A stretch of DNA of 64,000 nucleotides from NCBI RefSeq assembly GCF_005280275.1, contig NZ_CP040021.1, positions 707,001 to 771,000 of the forward strand, read 5' to 3'. The translations under genes were made by a program, and so were the position numbers. This document shows positions 1 through 11,192 of this stretch, piece after piece. This DNA comes from Salinivibrio kushneri. Its GTDB lineage: Bacteria; Pseudomonadota; Gammaproteobacteria; Enterobacterales; Vibrionaceae. The notes under the pieces are model-generated. The model worked only from the letters and a program-made list of their open reading frames with translations. It searched no databases and had not been told where the DNA came from. Numbering within the stretch: position 1 is the stretch's first letter; each line of letters begins with the position of its first letter.

Positions 1-15
1 CGCCTAGCTCCACCA
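1..15 (+). tRNA. 3' end of a tRNA cut by the window edge
   Basis: The first 15 bases end in TAGCTCC-ACCA, a seven-base acceptor strand followed by the discriminator and CCA, the same acceptor end as the tRNA-Ala at 135-210. It lies 12 bases before a complete tRNA, in the 16S-23S spacer. The bases just before the acceptor strand (CGCC) differ from those of the downstream tRNA-Ala, so it would be a different gene. An alanine tRNA fits best, but the anticodon is outside the window. Confidence 0.6.
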
Positions 16-27
16 AGTCTGGAAGAT

Positions 28-103
28 GGGCGATTAGCTCAGTTGGGAGAGCACCTCCCTTACAAGGAGGGGGTCACTGGTTCGAGCCCGGTATCGCCCA
101 CCA
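28..103 (+). tRNA. tRNA-Val (anticodon TAC)
   Basis: A complete 76-base cloverleaf with encoded CCA. The acceptor strands GGGCGAT and ATCGCCC pair fully, the D arm carries AGCTCAG, the anticodon TAC is at 61-63 and the T loop is TTCGAGC. It lies in the spacer between the 16S gene (upstream, outside the window) and 23S, and would be cut from the rRNA precursor by RNase P and 3' nucleases. Confidence 0.97.
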
Positions 104-134
104 TTTTCTCTGCAAGAGAAAAGCACTACAAAAT

Positions 135-210
135 GGGGCTATAGCTCAGCTGGGAGAGCGCCTGCCTTGCACGCAGGAGGTCAGCAGTTCGATCCTGCTT
201 AGCTCCACCA
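135..210 (+). tRNA. tRNA-Ala (anticodon TGC)
   Basis: A complete 76-base cloverleaf with encoded CCA. The acceptor strand GGGGCTA pairs with TAGCTCC through one G-U pair, the anticodon TGC is at 168-170 and the T loop is TTCGATC. It is the last spacer tRNA before 23S and almost certainly part of the same rRNA precursor as the tRNA-Val 31 bases upstream. Confidence 0.97.
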
Positions 211-305
211 TTTTACTCTTTGTTTTTACAGCAGTTGACGCCTGTTGCGATAAGTGCTGTCTGAAAGCAAAAAATAAAGTGGTTTATCGTATTGATAGAT
301 TTACA

Positions 306-318
306 TGCTCTTTAACAA
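306..318 (+). promoter_or_regulatory. boxA antitermination element of the rRNA operon
   Basis: TGCTCTTTAACAA matches the rRNA boxA, bound in RNA by NusB-NusE to make the polymerase resist Rho termination. It lies in the 16S-23S spacer about 190 bases before 23S, the usual place for the second boxA of an rrn operon. Hairpins follow at about 333-351 (GTCATTCTT and its complement) and 369-386 (AGTGACA and TGTCACT). Confidence 0.85.
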
Positions 319-499
319 TCTGGAAAGCTGACAAGTCATTCTTTAAGAATGACAGTAAAGTTCTCAATCAGTGACAGAAATGTCACTCACACAATCAAGT
401 GTGCTTGGGCTTTGTCTTAGTAATAAGCAAAGTCTCTATTTTGAGTCCGGCAAAAACAAAACCTTAGTTGTTTTCATGCAAGACCTTTTGGGGTTGTAT

Positions 500-3485
<2,986 letters not shown>

Positions 3486-3599
3486 ACAACACCCAAGGGG
3501 TTTTGGGTTGGACTTAAAATAAGCCAGTTGATTGTGGCGAGAACGAAACAGCTTTCTAGATTACGTGTTTTGACTGAAAAGTGAAGACACACCAAATTT

Positions 3600-3719
3600 T
3601 GCTTGGCGACCATAGCGCTTTGGACCCACCTGACTCCATGCCGAACTCAGCAGTGAAACGAAGCAGCGCCGATGGTAGTGTGGGGTCTCCCCATGTGAGA
3701 GTAGGACATCGCCAGGCTT
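3600..3719 (+). rRNA. rrf: 5S ribosomal RNA
   Basis: A gene of about 120 bases starting TGCTTGGCGACC, with the conserved block CCATGCCGAACTCAG and the loop-E region CGATGGTAGTGTGGGG. It ends CGCCAGGC, which pairs with the 5' end. It follows 23S by about 115 bases in the standard rrn order. Confidence 0.97.
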
Positions 3720-3729
3720 GCTTTCTTGT

Positions 3730-3755
3730 TTTCAGATTTTTGGAAAAATCTGAAA
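3730..3755 (+). other. Perfect hairpin after 5S
   Basis: TTTCAGATTTTT (3730-3741) pairs perfectly with AAAAATCTGAAA (3744-3755) across a two-base gap. There is no following T run, and tRNA-Asp and tRNA-Trp lie downstream, so it is more likely a processing or 3'-protection hairpin of the 5S precursor than the end of the operon. From 3756 to 3958 I see no gene. Confidence 0.55.
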
Positions 3756-3958
3756 GCAAAAACGCTTATCTTGCTGATTGCTGGATGCTTTTGATAACGA
3801 TGATGCTCATGTATTGGCATACACTGCGCGTATCGATTCAACATCTTCATTGCATCAAACAAGATAACCTAATTAGAGCTTACTGTTAGGCTTTAGTTAG
3901 TAACAATTTAAGCATCAAAGCAGATATGCGTAAGACTTTGATGAGACAGAATTGGTGC

Positions 3959-4035
3959 GGAGTGGTAGTTCAGTTGGTTAGAATACCGGCCTGTCACGCC
4001 GGGGGTCGCGGGTTCGAGTCCCGTCCACTCCGCCA
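3959..4035 (+). tRNA. tRNA-Asp (anticodon GTC)
   Basis: A 77-base cloverleaf with encoded CCA. Acceptor GGAGTGG pairs with CCACTCC, the anticodon loop contains CTGTCAC with GTC as the anticodon, and the T loop is TTCGAGT. It is the first of two distal tRNAs of the rRNA operon, an arrangement (Asp then Trp) common in enterobacterial and vibrio rrn operons. Confidence 0.97.
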
Positions 4036-4043
4036 CTACTTAT

Positions 4044-4120
<77 letters not shown>

Positions 4121-4125
4121 TCTAA

Positions 4126-4156
4126 AAAGCATCGACGTTTGTCGGTGCTTTTTTTT
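4126..4156 (+). terminator. Intrinsic terminator after tRNA-Trp
   Basis: AAGCATCGAC and GTCGGTGCTT form a 10-bp stem with one T-G pair and a GTTT loop, followed by a run of eight or more T. It should end the rRNA operon transcript. Near-identical copies end each of the following tRNA-like repeats. Confidence 0.9.
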
Positions 4157-4209
4157 GATCTCAATACTACTGATAGACTAACTAATGGATAGTTGTGGTT
4201 GTGACATCG

Positions 4210-4266
4210 AAATCCGCGTGTTGGGGGCTGGGTCGCCAGCCCGGTCGAATCCCTCTACCCCTGCCA
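4210..4266 (+). pseudogene. tRNA-Trp 3'-half copy 1 with hairpin insertion
   Basis: It matches the tRNA-Trp 3' half from the anticodon loop through CCA, except that CTGGGTCGCCAGCCCGG replaces one T just before TCGAATCCC. The insertion forms GGGCTGG-GTCG-CCAGCCC. There is no D arm, no 5' acceptor strand and no complete anticodon, so it cannot fold into a tRNA. Confidence 0.88.
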
Positions 4267-4271
4267 TCTAA

Positions 4272-4303
4272 AAAGCATCGACGTTCGTCGGTGCTTTTTT
4301 TTG
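4272..4303 (+). terminator. Terminator of repeat unit 1
   Basis: AAGCATCGAC-GTTC-GTCGGTGCTT followed by a T run; identical to the operon terminator except in the loop. Confidence 0.85.
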
Positions 4304-4355
4304 ATCTCAATACGACTGATAGACTAACTAATGGATAGTTGTGGTTGTGACATCG

Positions 4356-4412
4356 AAATCCGCGTGTTGGGGGCTGGGTCGCCAGCCCGGTCGAATCCCT
4401 CTACCCCTGCCA
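4356..4412 (+). pseudogene. tRNA-Trp 3'-half copy 2 with hairpin insertion
   Basis: Identical to copy 1 over its whole length, including the inserted hairpin, and exactly 146 bases downstream of it. The lack of any difference suggests recent duplication or ongoing homogenisation. It cannot fold as a tRNA. Confidence 0.88.
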
Positions 4413-4417
4413 TCTAA

Positions 4418-4449
4418 AAAGCATCGACGTTCGTCGGTGCTTTTTTTTG
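4418..4449 (+). terminator. Terminator of repeat unit 2
   Basis: The same stem and loop as in unit 1 with a run of eight or more T. Confidence 0.85.
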
Positions 4450-4501
4450 ATCTCAATACTACTGATAGACTAGCTAATGGATAGTTGTGGTTGTGACATC
4501 A

Positions 4502-4575
4502 AAATCCGCGTGTTGGGGGGCTGGGTCGCCAGCCCGCTGGGTCGCCAGTCCGATCGAATACCTCTACCCCTGCCA
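4502..4575 (+). pseudogene. tRNA-Trp 3'-half copy 3 with doubled hairpin insertion
   Basis: The most diverged copy. The 16-base insertion occurs twice in a row (GCTGGGTCGCCAGCCC then GCTGGGTCGCCAGTCC), there is one extra G before it, and two bases differ in the T-arm remnant (CGATCGAATACC). It is the last unit and is followed by sequence unrelated to the other spacers. Confidence 0.87.
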
Positions 4576-4579
4576 CTTA

Positions 4580-4610
4580 AAAAGCACCGATTTGCGTCGG
4601 TGCTTTTTTT
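4580..4610 (+). terminator. Terminator of repeat unit 3
   Basis: AAGCACCGA and TCGGTGCTT pair without the T-G pair seen in the other units, with a TTTGCG loop and seven T. The stem is kept although sequence and loop have changed. It points towards the convergent gene at 4631-5029. Confidence 0.88.
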
Positions 4611-4630
4611 ATATCTATTCAACGACTCTT

Positions 4631-5029
4631 CTAATAGTTTTTGGCGACAAATTGGCTTGGCCCAGTCGCATCAGGCTGGTGATTAAAACAAAGTTCATAG
4701 GTGAATGCTGTTGTATGCTGGGCGTGTTGACTGCTTTTGCTTTTGTACTCTACCTCAACAATCACCCGTTGGTAGCCAGCGCCTTCGAATGCATCAATGT
4801 GAGGGAGAAAGTGAGATAAATCGTCTGCTTTCAAAAGCCAGCCCTCTACCCGATTATTTGGATTATCACTGAGCTCTATACCCGGACAACCCGAGGCCGA
4901 TCCCCAACCACGGTCTGTGCGTATTGCTTGTATACTCGCGGGAAACCATTGCCCATGGACATCCGCAAGCACGTGGTGATTTGTGCCTTCTGGACACAGG
5001 GTTCCGTATACGAAGAGGTTGTTAAGCAT
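4631..5029 (-). CDS. Gamma-glutamylcyclotransferase-like (AIG2/YtfP family) protein
   Basis: A 132-residue protein with the family's N-terminal motif VYGTLCPEGTNHH (residues 7-19), which forms the substrate-binding loop, and a DAFEG..Y.R segment (residues 79-88) whose Glu82 is at the place of the catalytic glutamate of gamma-glutamylcyclotransferases. These enzymes release 5-oxoproline from gamma-glutamyl compounds, but bacterial members of this small family are mostly untested, so the substrate is unknown. No signal peptide is seen, so it should be cytosolic. It is convergent with the tRNA-Trp array and stands alone. Confidence 0.8.
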   Translation of the reverse strand: MLNNLFVYGTLCPEGTNHHVLADVHGQWFPASIQAIRTDRGWGSASGCPGIELSDNPNNRVEGWLLKADDLSHFLPHIDAFEGAGYQRVIVEVEYKSKSSQHAQHTTAFTYELCFNHQPDATGPSQFVAKNY

Positions 5030-5213
5030 AGGCGTCGCTCCATGAATGCACCTTGTTATTATTTCTCTTCTATCCTATCTCTGAGTTGAAGTAAGCAGCA
5101 AGTAATAACTGAGAGCAACCACTTGTATTTCAGCCTTCATGATCGCAAAATCAGCGGCCATTCTAATAACAACCTATACTCACACTGGCAAGTGCTATGG
5201 TGGTGACTAAGCA

Positions 5214-6056
5214 ATGAAAAGACGTATTGGCAAGGTAGTGGCATGGGGGAGTGCTATTTTCGTCCCTGCTGCGGTGATTGGTGTCAATGGCTACTTCACC
5301 GTGCCTGACAGCACCCAACTCCATACGGTGTCTGGTATACATCGCCAGTGCGTTGATTACACACATTCTTTACCGCTTGACGAACAAGGCCGTTTTTCAT
5401 TATTGGTATGGAATATTTATAAACAACAGCGTCCTCAGTGGGACACTGCGTTAAGTCAGTATCACCAACCTCACCGCTTGATGTTGTTGCAAGAGGCAAG
5501 CTTTGGTCCACAATTAGCACGTTGGATCACGCAGGCGTCATTGCACTATGACCAAGCTTATGCGTTTGCGATGCAAGATGCTGTTGCAGGGGTGATGAAC
5601 CTTTCCAAAGTGAACCCTTTGCACAGTTGTGCGTATACTGCGGTCGAGCCTTATCTGCGCCTTCCTAAAAGTGCTCTATATAGTGAGTATAAGCTCTCCA
5701 ATGGAGAGCGCCTTGCGGTGGTGAATATTCATAGCATTAACTTTACTTATGCAATGGCCGCTTATAAGAAACAATTGGCCGCTTTGGAGCAAGCTTTGGC
5801 GCGTGTCGATGGGCCGATTATTTTAGCTGGTGACTTTAATACTTGGTCTCAGCGGCGGTTAGACGCGGTAAGAGCGATGGTCACGCGTTTGTCATTGCAA
5901 GAAATGCGTTATCACCCCGATGAGCGAATGACTAAGTTTGGGTTGCCGTTGGATCATGTTTTCTACCGTGGCTTATCGGTAGAAAAGGCGAGCGCAATTG
6001 ATAATGGTGCCTCTGATCACGCAGCGATAGAGGCACAACTGAAAGTGACAGGATAG
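5214..6056 (+). CDS. yafD: Endonuclease/exonuclease/phosphatase family protein, YafD-like
   Basis: A 280-residue protein with an N-terminal hydrophobic segment (about residues 8-26), probably a membrane anchor, followed by an exonuclease-endonuclease-phosphatase fold. Metal-binding and catalytic motifs are in order: WNIYK (Asn67), LLQEAS (Glu94), AGDFNTW (Asp207, Asn209), LDHVF (Asp247, His248) and SDHAAI (His269). E. coli YafD has the same domain and lies near gloB, yafS and mltD, as here. The substrate is unknown. It ends convergent with the Yip1 gene across a strong hairpin. Confidence 0.85.
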   Translation: MKRRIGKVVAWGSAIFVPAAVIGVNGYFTVPDSTQLHTVSGIHRQCVDYTHSLPLDEQGRFSLLVWNIYKQQRPQWDTALSQYHQPHRLMLLQEASFGPQLARWITQASLHYDQAYAFAMQDAVAGVMNLSKVNPLHSCAYTAVEPYLRLPKSALYSEYKLSNGERLAVVNIHSINFTYAMAAYKKQLAALEQALARVDGPIILAGDFNTWSQRRLDAVRAMVTRLSLQEMRYHPDERMTKFGLPLDHVFYRGLSVEKASAIDNGASDHAAIEAQLKVTG

Positions 6057-6059
6057 AGG

Positions 6060-6083
6060 CAGCGAGGGGATTTCCCCTCGCTG
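6060..6083 (+). terminator. Hairpin between yafD and the convergent Yip1 gene
   Basis: CAGCGAGGGGA (6060-6070) and TCCCCTCGCTG (6073-6083) are perfect complements with a two-base gap. AATTTT follows on the plus strand. It lies in the 34-base gap between two converging genes and could serve both. Confidence 0.65.
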
Positions 6084-6090
6084 AATTTTC

Positions 6091-6780
6091 CTAGCTTAAT
6101 GCTATGACGATGGCCCAACTGGCAAAAACGGCAACCCAAGGCAGGGTAGCAACGACGATCGCTTTGCCATGATTGAGTGGTGTCCAAGTACCGATAACCG
6201 TAATGCTTAATACCCAGTACCACGGGAGTAGCAATGGCAAGCTTGCTGCCCATGCACTCCATGGCGAGGCGAGTGGTAATTTAAGTAAGCCATTAAGGCT
6301 ATTTAAATCCGCATGAGCCGGCAAAATAAAACCGGATGATAAGGTCATATTGGTATAGCTTGCCAAATCGCCCACGACCGCGGGTAAAAAGATAAAGCAA
6401 GAGGCCGCGAGCCAATGACGATAGCCAAAGTTAGGGGCTTCTTGTTTGGTGGCTAACCGAAACCACAGTGCCAAGGAAAAAATGACCGCCGCTCGGCCAA
6501 ACCAATCTCCGAGCACTTCAGAGGCAAGCAGTGTTTCACGTTGTAACCACTTTTCAGCGTCTGCAGGTGGCATCGATAATTGTTGCGCGAGTGCTTGCTG
6601 AAGCGCGGCAAGGTTGGTGTGATCAAAATAAGCACTCCAAAATGCAATAGCGCTTAGGCACATAAGCAAATAAGCCAACCAGCCCCATACCGGGCGCTGG
6701 CTTAATGCAGCAAAGCATGCACTGGGACGAAGAACGATGTCTCTTAAGGCGAACAGTGGATTGGCTGACGCTTGCATCAT
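6091..6780 (-). CDS. Yip1-domain integral membrane protein
   Basis: A 229-residue protein with about five hydrophobic segments and the N-terminal LRDIVLRPSACFAAL pattern typical of bacterial Yip1-family proteins, where a short cytosolic stretch containing a PxxxF motif precedes the membrane domain. No enzymatic motif is visible and bacterial members have no well-established function. The start overlaps the mltD stop by four bases (ATGA), so it is probably translated together with mltD; that would suggest a cell-envelope role, which is inference only. Confidence 0.75.
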   Translation of the reverse strand: MMQASANPLFALRDIVLRPSACFAALSQRPVWGWLAYLLMCLSAIAFWSAYFDHTNLAALQQALAQQLSMPPADAEKWLQRETLLASEVLGDWFGRAAVIFSLALWFRLATKQEAPNFGYRHWLAASCFIFLPAVVGDLASYTNMTLSSGFILPAHADLNSLNGLLKLPLASPWSAWAASLPLLLPWYWVLSITVIGTWTPLNHGKAIVVATLPWVAVFASWAIVIALS

Positions 6781-8354
6781 GAGCCGCTACTCCGAGAAAT
6801 GTCGATATGCAGTGTTAGCTTTTGACCGGGTTGGATATATGCGCTTTGTCGTAACTGGTTCCATTTAACCAGCTCGGCGACTGATACATTGTAGCGTTGT
6901 GCAATACTGCTCAAGGAATCACCTTGTCGAATTCTGTAGGTAATCGTGCGGATGCGACGTGCATCTCCCTCTTTATCCCAAACGACCAACTTCTGGCCAA
7001 TGCTGAGGGTGTCGCGAGGACTCATGCCGTTCCACTTAGCGAGCTGACGATAATCAACGTCATAACGGCGGGCGATTGTCCAAAAACTGTCGCCTTGGCG
7101 CACGGTGTGGGTGCGCTTGTGGCCATCTCGCTCCGCCGCTTGCAATGCGGCGAGGCGCTGTGGTGCGCTTAGCGTGTATTGTGATTCATCTTTCAGCGAA
7201 ACAGGGATCATCAGGCGCTGACCCACGCGAATACGTGAGGAGCGGAGTTGGTTAGCTCGTTTTAATACCTTGACGGTGGTGTTGTACTCAGCCGCGATTT
7301 CACTCAGGCTGTCACCTGACTTCACCGCATAACGTTCCACACGAAGCCCTTGGTTGTCATTTTTAGCCAATTCAGAATTAAAGCGTTCCACATTGTCGTT
7401 GGGCAACAATAAGTGGGTGGGGCCTGATGGTGACGTTGCCCAATGATTATACGCAGGGTTAAGGCTTTGGAGCTCAGAAACACTTAAACCGGCATAGTTA
7501 GCCGCGAGCGCCAGATCCATCTGCATCTTAGGATCGACCAAGGTCAGTGCTGGCTGATTGGGGATTTCTGGCACGTCGAGTCCATACTGCTCTTGGTGGC
7601 GCAGTACATCGCCAAGGGCGATTAGCTTAGGCACATAGCTGCTGGTTTCTTTGGGGAGGTCTAAATGCCAAAAGTCGGTAGGCTTTCCGCGTTGCTCGTT
7701 GCGACGAATAGCACGAGCCACACGTCCTTCGCCGGAGTTATATGCAGCGATAGCGTGTAACCAGTTGCCATCAAACATGCCATGCAAGTACTCGAGGTAA
7801 TCGAGTGCCGCATCGGTTGATTGCACCACATCACGTCGGCCGTCGTACCACCAATTTTGTTCCAGGCCAAAACGGCGGCCTGTTGCTGGGACAAATTGCC
7901 AAAGGCCAGCCGCCCGGCCATGCGAGTACGCAAATTGATCAAACGAGCTTTCTACGACTGGAAGCAACGCCAACTCTAAGGGCATGTTGCGCGCTTCGAC
8001 CTTTTCTACGATCAGGTGTAAAAACGGCGTGGCGCGCTCAGCGACCGTGGCAAGGTGGTTAGGATACTTTAAGTACCAATTACGATAACGGCGTACCGAG
8101 GCATTATCAGGCACGGGAAGCGAAAGCTGCATACTGATGCGCTGCCACACATCATTCTGTTTTTGCGGGGAAAGTACCGTAGGCGTCGCGGGTGTGGTTT
8201 TCTTGGGCGTCTCTGAGGCTTTATCAGGCGAGCGCGTTGTTTCTTTTGCGACAACGGGCGGTGCCTCGGAGGCGATATCCGCATTTTGAGCGTCGCCGAT
8301 AGACTGACAGCCGCTCAGCAACAGCGTGCTCAATATAACAAAACGGTACTTCAT
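6777..8354 (-). CDS. mltD: Membrane-bound lytic murein transglycosylase D, lipoprotein
   Basis: A 525-residue outer-membrane lipoprotein that cleaves peptidoglycan glycan strands to 1,6-anhydromuropeptides. The signal peptide ends in LLSGC with the lipidated Cys16. The GH23 lysozyme-like domain has the catalytic Glu135 in LLPVVESSFD and the GLWQFVPATGR motif. Three LysM domains follow at about 341-384, 415-458 and 472-515; I recall two in E. coli MltD. I chose the ATG at 8354 because it gives a proper lipoprotein signal; an open frame continues to 8561 but would put about 69 non-conserved residues before the signal and overlap gloB. It is divergent from nothing and reads with the gloB strand. 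Confidence 0.95.
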   Translation of the reverse strand: MKYRFVILSTLLLSGCQSIGDAQNADIASEAPPVVAKETTRSPDKASETPKKTTPATPTVLSPQKQNDVWQRISMQLSLPVPDNASVRRYRNWYLKYPNHLATVAERATPFLHLIVEKVEARNMPLELALLPVVESSFDQFAYSHGRAAGLWQFVPATGRRFGLEQNWWYDGRRDVVQSTDAALDYLEYLHGMFDGNWLHAIAAYNSGEGRVARAIRRNEQRGKPTDFWHLDLPKETSSYVPKLIALGDVLRHQEQYGLDVPEIPNQPALTLVDPKMQMDLALAANYAGLSVSELQSLNPAYNHWATSPSGPTHLLLPNDNVERFNSELAKNDNQGLRVERYAVKSGDSLSEIAAEYNTTVKVLKRANQLRSSRIRVGQRLMIPVSLKDESQYTLSAPQRLAALQAAERDGHKRTHTVRQGDSFWTIARRYDVDYRQLAKWNGMSPRDTLSIGQKLVVWDKEGDARRIRTITYRIRQGDSLSSIAQRYNVSVAELVKWNQLRQSAYIQPGQKLTLHIDISRSSGS

Positions 8355-8424
8355 TGCATAAAACCTTCGTCCAAAATAGCCGATGATGATAGGGGCTGGC
8401 CTCATTGATGACAAGAGACTCAGC

Positions 8425-9183
8425 TCAAAATTCGTCCTTCCACTGCCGCAGCGCTCGGAAAACGGCAAGCTCATCGTCGGCTGCAGTGCGACCTGCAACC
8501 GCTTGAATGACCGTCGGCTCTTGGGTACGCAAAAACGGATTAATACGCTTTTCTCGCTCAATGGTACTGGGGAGCGTTTGCTTACCTTGGGCGCGTAAGC
8601 GGTTCACTTCTTCTCGGTACAAGTGTAATGCGTCGTTTTCAGGCTCTACAGTCAGCGCAAACGCGACATTGGCGGCGGTATACTCATGGGCGCAATACAC
8701 TTGGGTCTCGATGGGTAGCGATGCTAGCTTTTTCAATGAGTTAAGTGATTGCTCCGCGGTGCCACCGAGTAAGCGGCCACAACCGGCTGAAAATAAGGCA
8801 TCGCCACAGAACAGCTTACCATCGCCGACAAACGCAATGTGATCGTCGGTGTGGCCCTCGACACCGACGACCAAAAAGCGATGGTCAAAGACATCAATTT
8901 GGTCACCGTCACCGACCGCCATTGAACGTTGAGGTATTGGATGAACATCCGGGCCGATCACTTTCGCGTTTGGCGCATAACGTACAAGATCGTCAATGCC
9001 ATTGGTGTGATCCCAATGGTGGTGCGTGATAAGAATGCACGATAAAGTCAATGAATTCGCTTTAAGGTAGTCAATAACCTGACTTGCTTCACCCGGATCG
9101 ACCACGGCGCAGCGATTATCTTCACTAATAATGAGCCATATGTAATTATCGTTAAATGCAGGTATGCTTTTTACATGAAGCAT
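8425..9183 (-). CDS. gloB: Hydroxyacylglutathione hydrolase (glyoxalase II)
   Basis: A 252-residue cytosolic metallo-beta-lactamase-fold enzyme that hydrolyses S-D-lactoylglutathione to D-lactate and glutathione in methylglyoxal detoxification. The metal-binding motif THHHWDH is at residues 53-59, with His111 in VEGHTDDH and Asp128 in FCGDALF as further ligands. Length matches the E. coli enzyme (251). It is divergent from the yafS-like gene, and the order mltD-gloB-yafS-rnhA-dnaQ is the same as in E. coli. Confidence 0.96.
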   Translation of the reverse strand: MLHVKSIPAFNDNYIWLIISEDNRCAVVDPGEASQVIDYLKANSLTLSCILITHHHWDHTNGIDDLVRYAPNAKVIGPDVHPIPQRSMAVGDGDQIDVFDHRFLVVGVEGHTDDHIAFVGDGKLFCGDALFSAGCGRLLGGTAEQSLNSLKKLASLPIETQVYCAHEYTAANVAFALTVEPENDALHLYREEVNRLRAQGKQTLPSTIEREKRINPFLRTQEPTVIQAVAGRTAADDELAVFRALRQWKDEF

Positions 9184-9216
9184 TGGGTTCTCCAGCGATA
9201 GAATGAGCCTTAATCA

Positions 9217-9942
9217 ATGAAACCAGCGCGCATAGAACATCAGTTTGACTATCCCTATACGTGGGACCAAGTTGCTTACGGTGATTGGGCGCGCACCCAA
9301 TTGCAAACTCGGTTGGATGAATGGCTACCGACCTTATTTGGCTACCACTTGCTGAAACTGGGCGGCTTAAGCTGCGAGCTAGTCAGTGAACAGTGTAACA
9401 TTCAACACCAAGTGTGTGTCGACCAACATAACCCAATGCGCAATGTGACCGCGACACACTATGCCTTGCCATTTATCGAGAAATCTTTTGATGCCTGTGT
9501 ATTAGCGCACCAACTTGATTATAGCGATGATCCGCACCGTTTATTGCGGGAGGTTGATCGTGTGATGATTGATGACGCTTGCTTGATCATCTCGGGTGTT
9601 AACCCCATAAGCTTTTTGGGCGTAAAAAAACTGCTACGTGGCAAGCATCAAAGGCTCCCTTGGGCAGGACGTATGTTTTCACCTCTTCGCGTTAAAGATT
9701 GGTTGAGTGTGATGAATTATGAGGTGGTTGAGGCGCACCAGATGGGACTGTGGCCGACGCAGAGACCCAGCGCTCGGCACGCTTGGGTAGAGAGTAGCGC
9801 CAGTATGGTGACACCTGCGCTTGGCTCCATTTATTTGATTATTGCGCGTAAGCGTAGCTACCCATTAAAACCGATTAAGCCTCGTTGGAAGCTCAAGCAA
9901 GCGGTCTCACCGCTGGGCGGGGTTGTTCCCAACGGCGGCTAG
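9217..9942 (+). CDS. yafS: Class I SAM-dependent methyltransferase-like protein, YafS family
   Basis: A 241-residue protein with a Rossmann-type methyltransferase fold of the Methyltransf_11 kind. The FDACVLAHQLDYSDDPHRLLREVDRVM segment (about residues 91-117) is the usual region after the SAM site, seen in ubiE-like enzymes. The normal glycine-rich SAM loop is poorly kept (LLKLGGLSCEL, near residue 46), so methyl transfer is not certain. The function of E. coli YafS is unknown. It sits between divergent gloB and convergent rnhA, with an eight-base gap to the rnhA stop. Confidence 0.8.
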   Translation: MKPARIEHQFDYPYTWDQVAYGDWARTQLQTRLDEWLPTLFGYHLLKLGGLSCELVSEQCNIQHQVCVDQHNPMRNVTATHYALPFIEKSFDACVLAHQLDYSDDPHRLLREVDRVMIDDACLIISGVNPISFLGVKKLLRGKHQRLPWAGRMFSPLRVKDWLSVMNYEVVEAHQMGLWPTQRPSARHAWVESSASMVTPALGSIYLIIARKRSYPLKPIKPRWKLKQAVSPLGGVVPNGG

Positions 9943-9950
9943 AAATAGGT

Positions 9951-10418
9951 TTAGTCTGCAGGCTGATAACCTTCATCGATCTCTGTCGGGTGGTTTGCAG
10001 CGTCGCGCGCGAGTTCGTCACAACGCTCATTTTCTGGGTGTCCAGCGTGGCCTTTCACCCAGTTCCACGTGATCTGATGCTTAGATGCCGCTTGATCAAG
10101 CTGTTGCCATAAATCGGCATTTTTCACCGGTTTCTTATCCGCCGTCTTCCATTGGCGTTTTTTCCAATTATGGATCCATTGGGTGATCCCTTGTCGAACG
10201 TACTGGCTGTCAGTGGTGAGAGTCACGTTACAGCTCGTGTTAAGCGCATTTAAGCCGACAATGGCCGCCATCAGCTCCATGCGATTATTGGTGGTGAGGG
10301 TGAAACCGGCACTCAAGGTTTTTTCATGTTGTTTGTAGCGCATCACCACGCCATAACCGCCCGGTCCCGGATTGCCGAGACAAGAACCGTCTGTGAAAAT
10401 TTCTACCTGCTTGGTCAT
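9951..10418 (-). CDS. rnhA: Ribonuclease HI
   Basis: A 155-residue endonuclease that cuts the RNA strand of RNA-DNA hybrids, for example at R-loops and primers. All catalytic residues are at the same numbers as in E. coli: Asp10 (FTDGSCLGN), Glu48 (NRMELM), Asp70 (TTDSQYV), His124 (KGHAGH) and Asp134 (ERCDELA). It is divergent from dnaQ with a 51-base shared promoter region, as in E. coli, where the two genes have overlapping promoters. Confidence 0.98.
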   Translation of the reverse strand: MTKQVEIFTDGSCLGNPGPGGYGVVMRYKQHEKTLSAGFTLTTNNRMELMAAIVGLNALNTSCNVTLTTDSQYVRQGITQWIHNWKKRQWKTADKKPVKNADLWQQLDQAASKHQITWNWVKGHAGHPENERCDELARDAANHPTEIDEGYQPAD

Positions 10419-10469
10419 CTTTGATACTATTGGCTATTCATCTGAGCCAAGTTTGACACAGTTATTGCC

Positions 10470-11192
10470 ATGAAAGCGAATTACGATCGCCTCGTTGTGC
10501 TTGATACCGAAACCACCGGTATGAACCGCGAAGGGGGGCCGCATTACCAAGGCCACAATATTATTGAAATCGGCGCGGTAGAGATCATCAACCGTAAGCT
10601 CACGGGGCGGCACTTTCATGCCTATATCAAGCCCACTCGTGCTATCGACCCTGAGGCGATTTCGGTACACGGTATCACCGATGCCTTTTTGGCCGATAAG
10701 CCGCAATACGCGCAAATCCATCAAGCCTTTGTTGATTTTATCCAAGGGGCGGAGCTGATCGCTCATAACGCGCCCTTTGATGTGGGGTTTATGGATCATG
10801 AGTTCAAAAACCTAGGTGTCTCGCTGCAAACCACTGAGCTTTGCACCATTACAGACACCTTAGCGATGGCGAAGAAAATCTTCCCTGGAAAGCGTAATAA
10901 CCTGGATGTGTTGTGCGATCGCTACGGTATTGATAACTCTCGGCGAACGCTTCACGGCGCGTTGTTGGATGCGGAGATCCTCGCTGACGTTTACCTATTA
11001 ATGACGGGGGGACAAACCAACCTGTCATTTAATGCGGGAACGGAGACGGATAATGCGAGCCCAATGGCTCCAAGAACCGTTAAGCGCCAGAAATCGCTAA
11101 AGGTTATTCCTGCATCGGCCGATGAAATGAGTGCGCATGAAGCGCGTTTAGACTTTATTGAGCAAAACGGTAGCTGTCTTTGGCGACAGTAG
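10470..11192 (+). CDS. dnaQ: DNA polymerase III epsilon subunit (3'-5' proofreading exonuclease)
   Basis: A 240-residue proofreading subunit of the replicative polymerase. Exo I is VLDTETTG with Asp12 and Glu14, Exo II is the IAHNAPFDVGFMD region, and Exo III is LHGALLDAEIL with the His and Asp metal ligands. The C-terminal part (after about 190) matches the region that in E. coli binds the alpha subunit. The stop overlaps the start of the next gene by 13 bases, suggesting coupling. Confidence 0.97.
   Translation: MKANYDRLVVLDTETTGMNREGGPHYQGHNIIEIGAVEIINRKLTGRHFHAYIKPTRAIDPEAISVHGITDAFLADKPQYAQIHQAFVDFIQGAELIAHNAPFDVGFMDHEFKNLGVSLQTTELCTITDTLAMAKKIFPGKRNNLDVLCDRYGIDNSRRTLHGALLDAEILADVYLLMTGGQTNLSFNAGTETDNASPMAPRTVKRQKSLKVIPASADEMSAHEARLDFIEQNGSCLWRQ

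Noticed and set aside
4477-4819. Two open frames (4477-4686 and 4487-4819) over the last tRNA-like repeat
   Set aside because: They run through the repeat, its terminator and the antisense of the next gene; no ribosome site and no protein family pattern.
8355-8561. Extended N-terminus of MltD starting at 8561
   Set aside because: It would place 69 residues before a good lipoprotein signal and overlap the end of gloB on the same strand.
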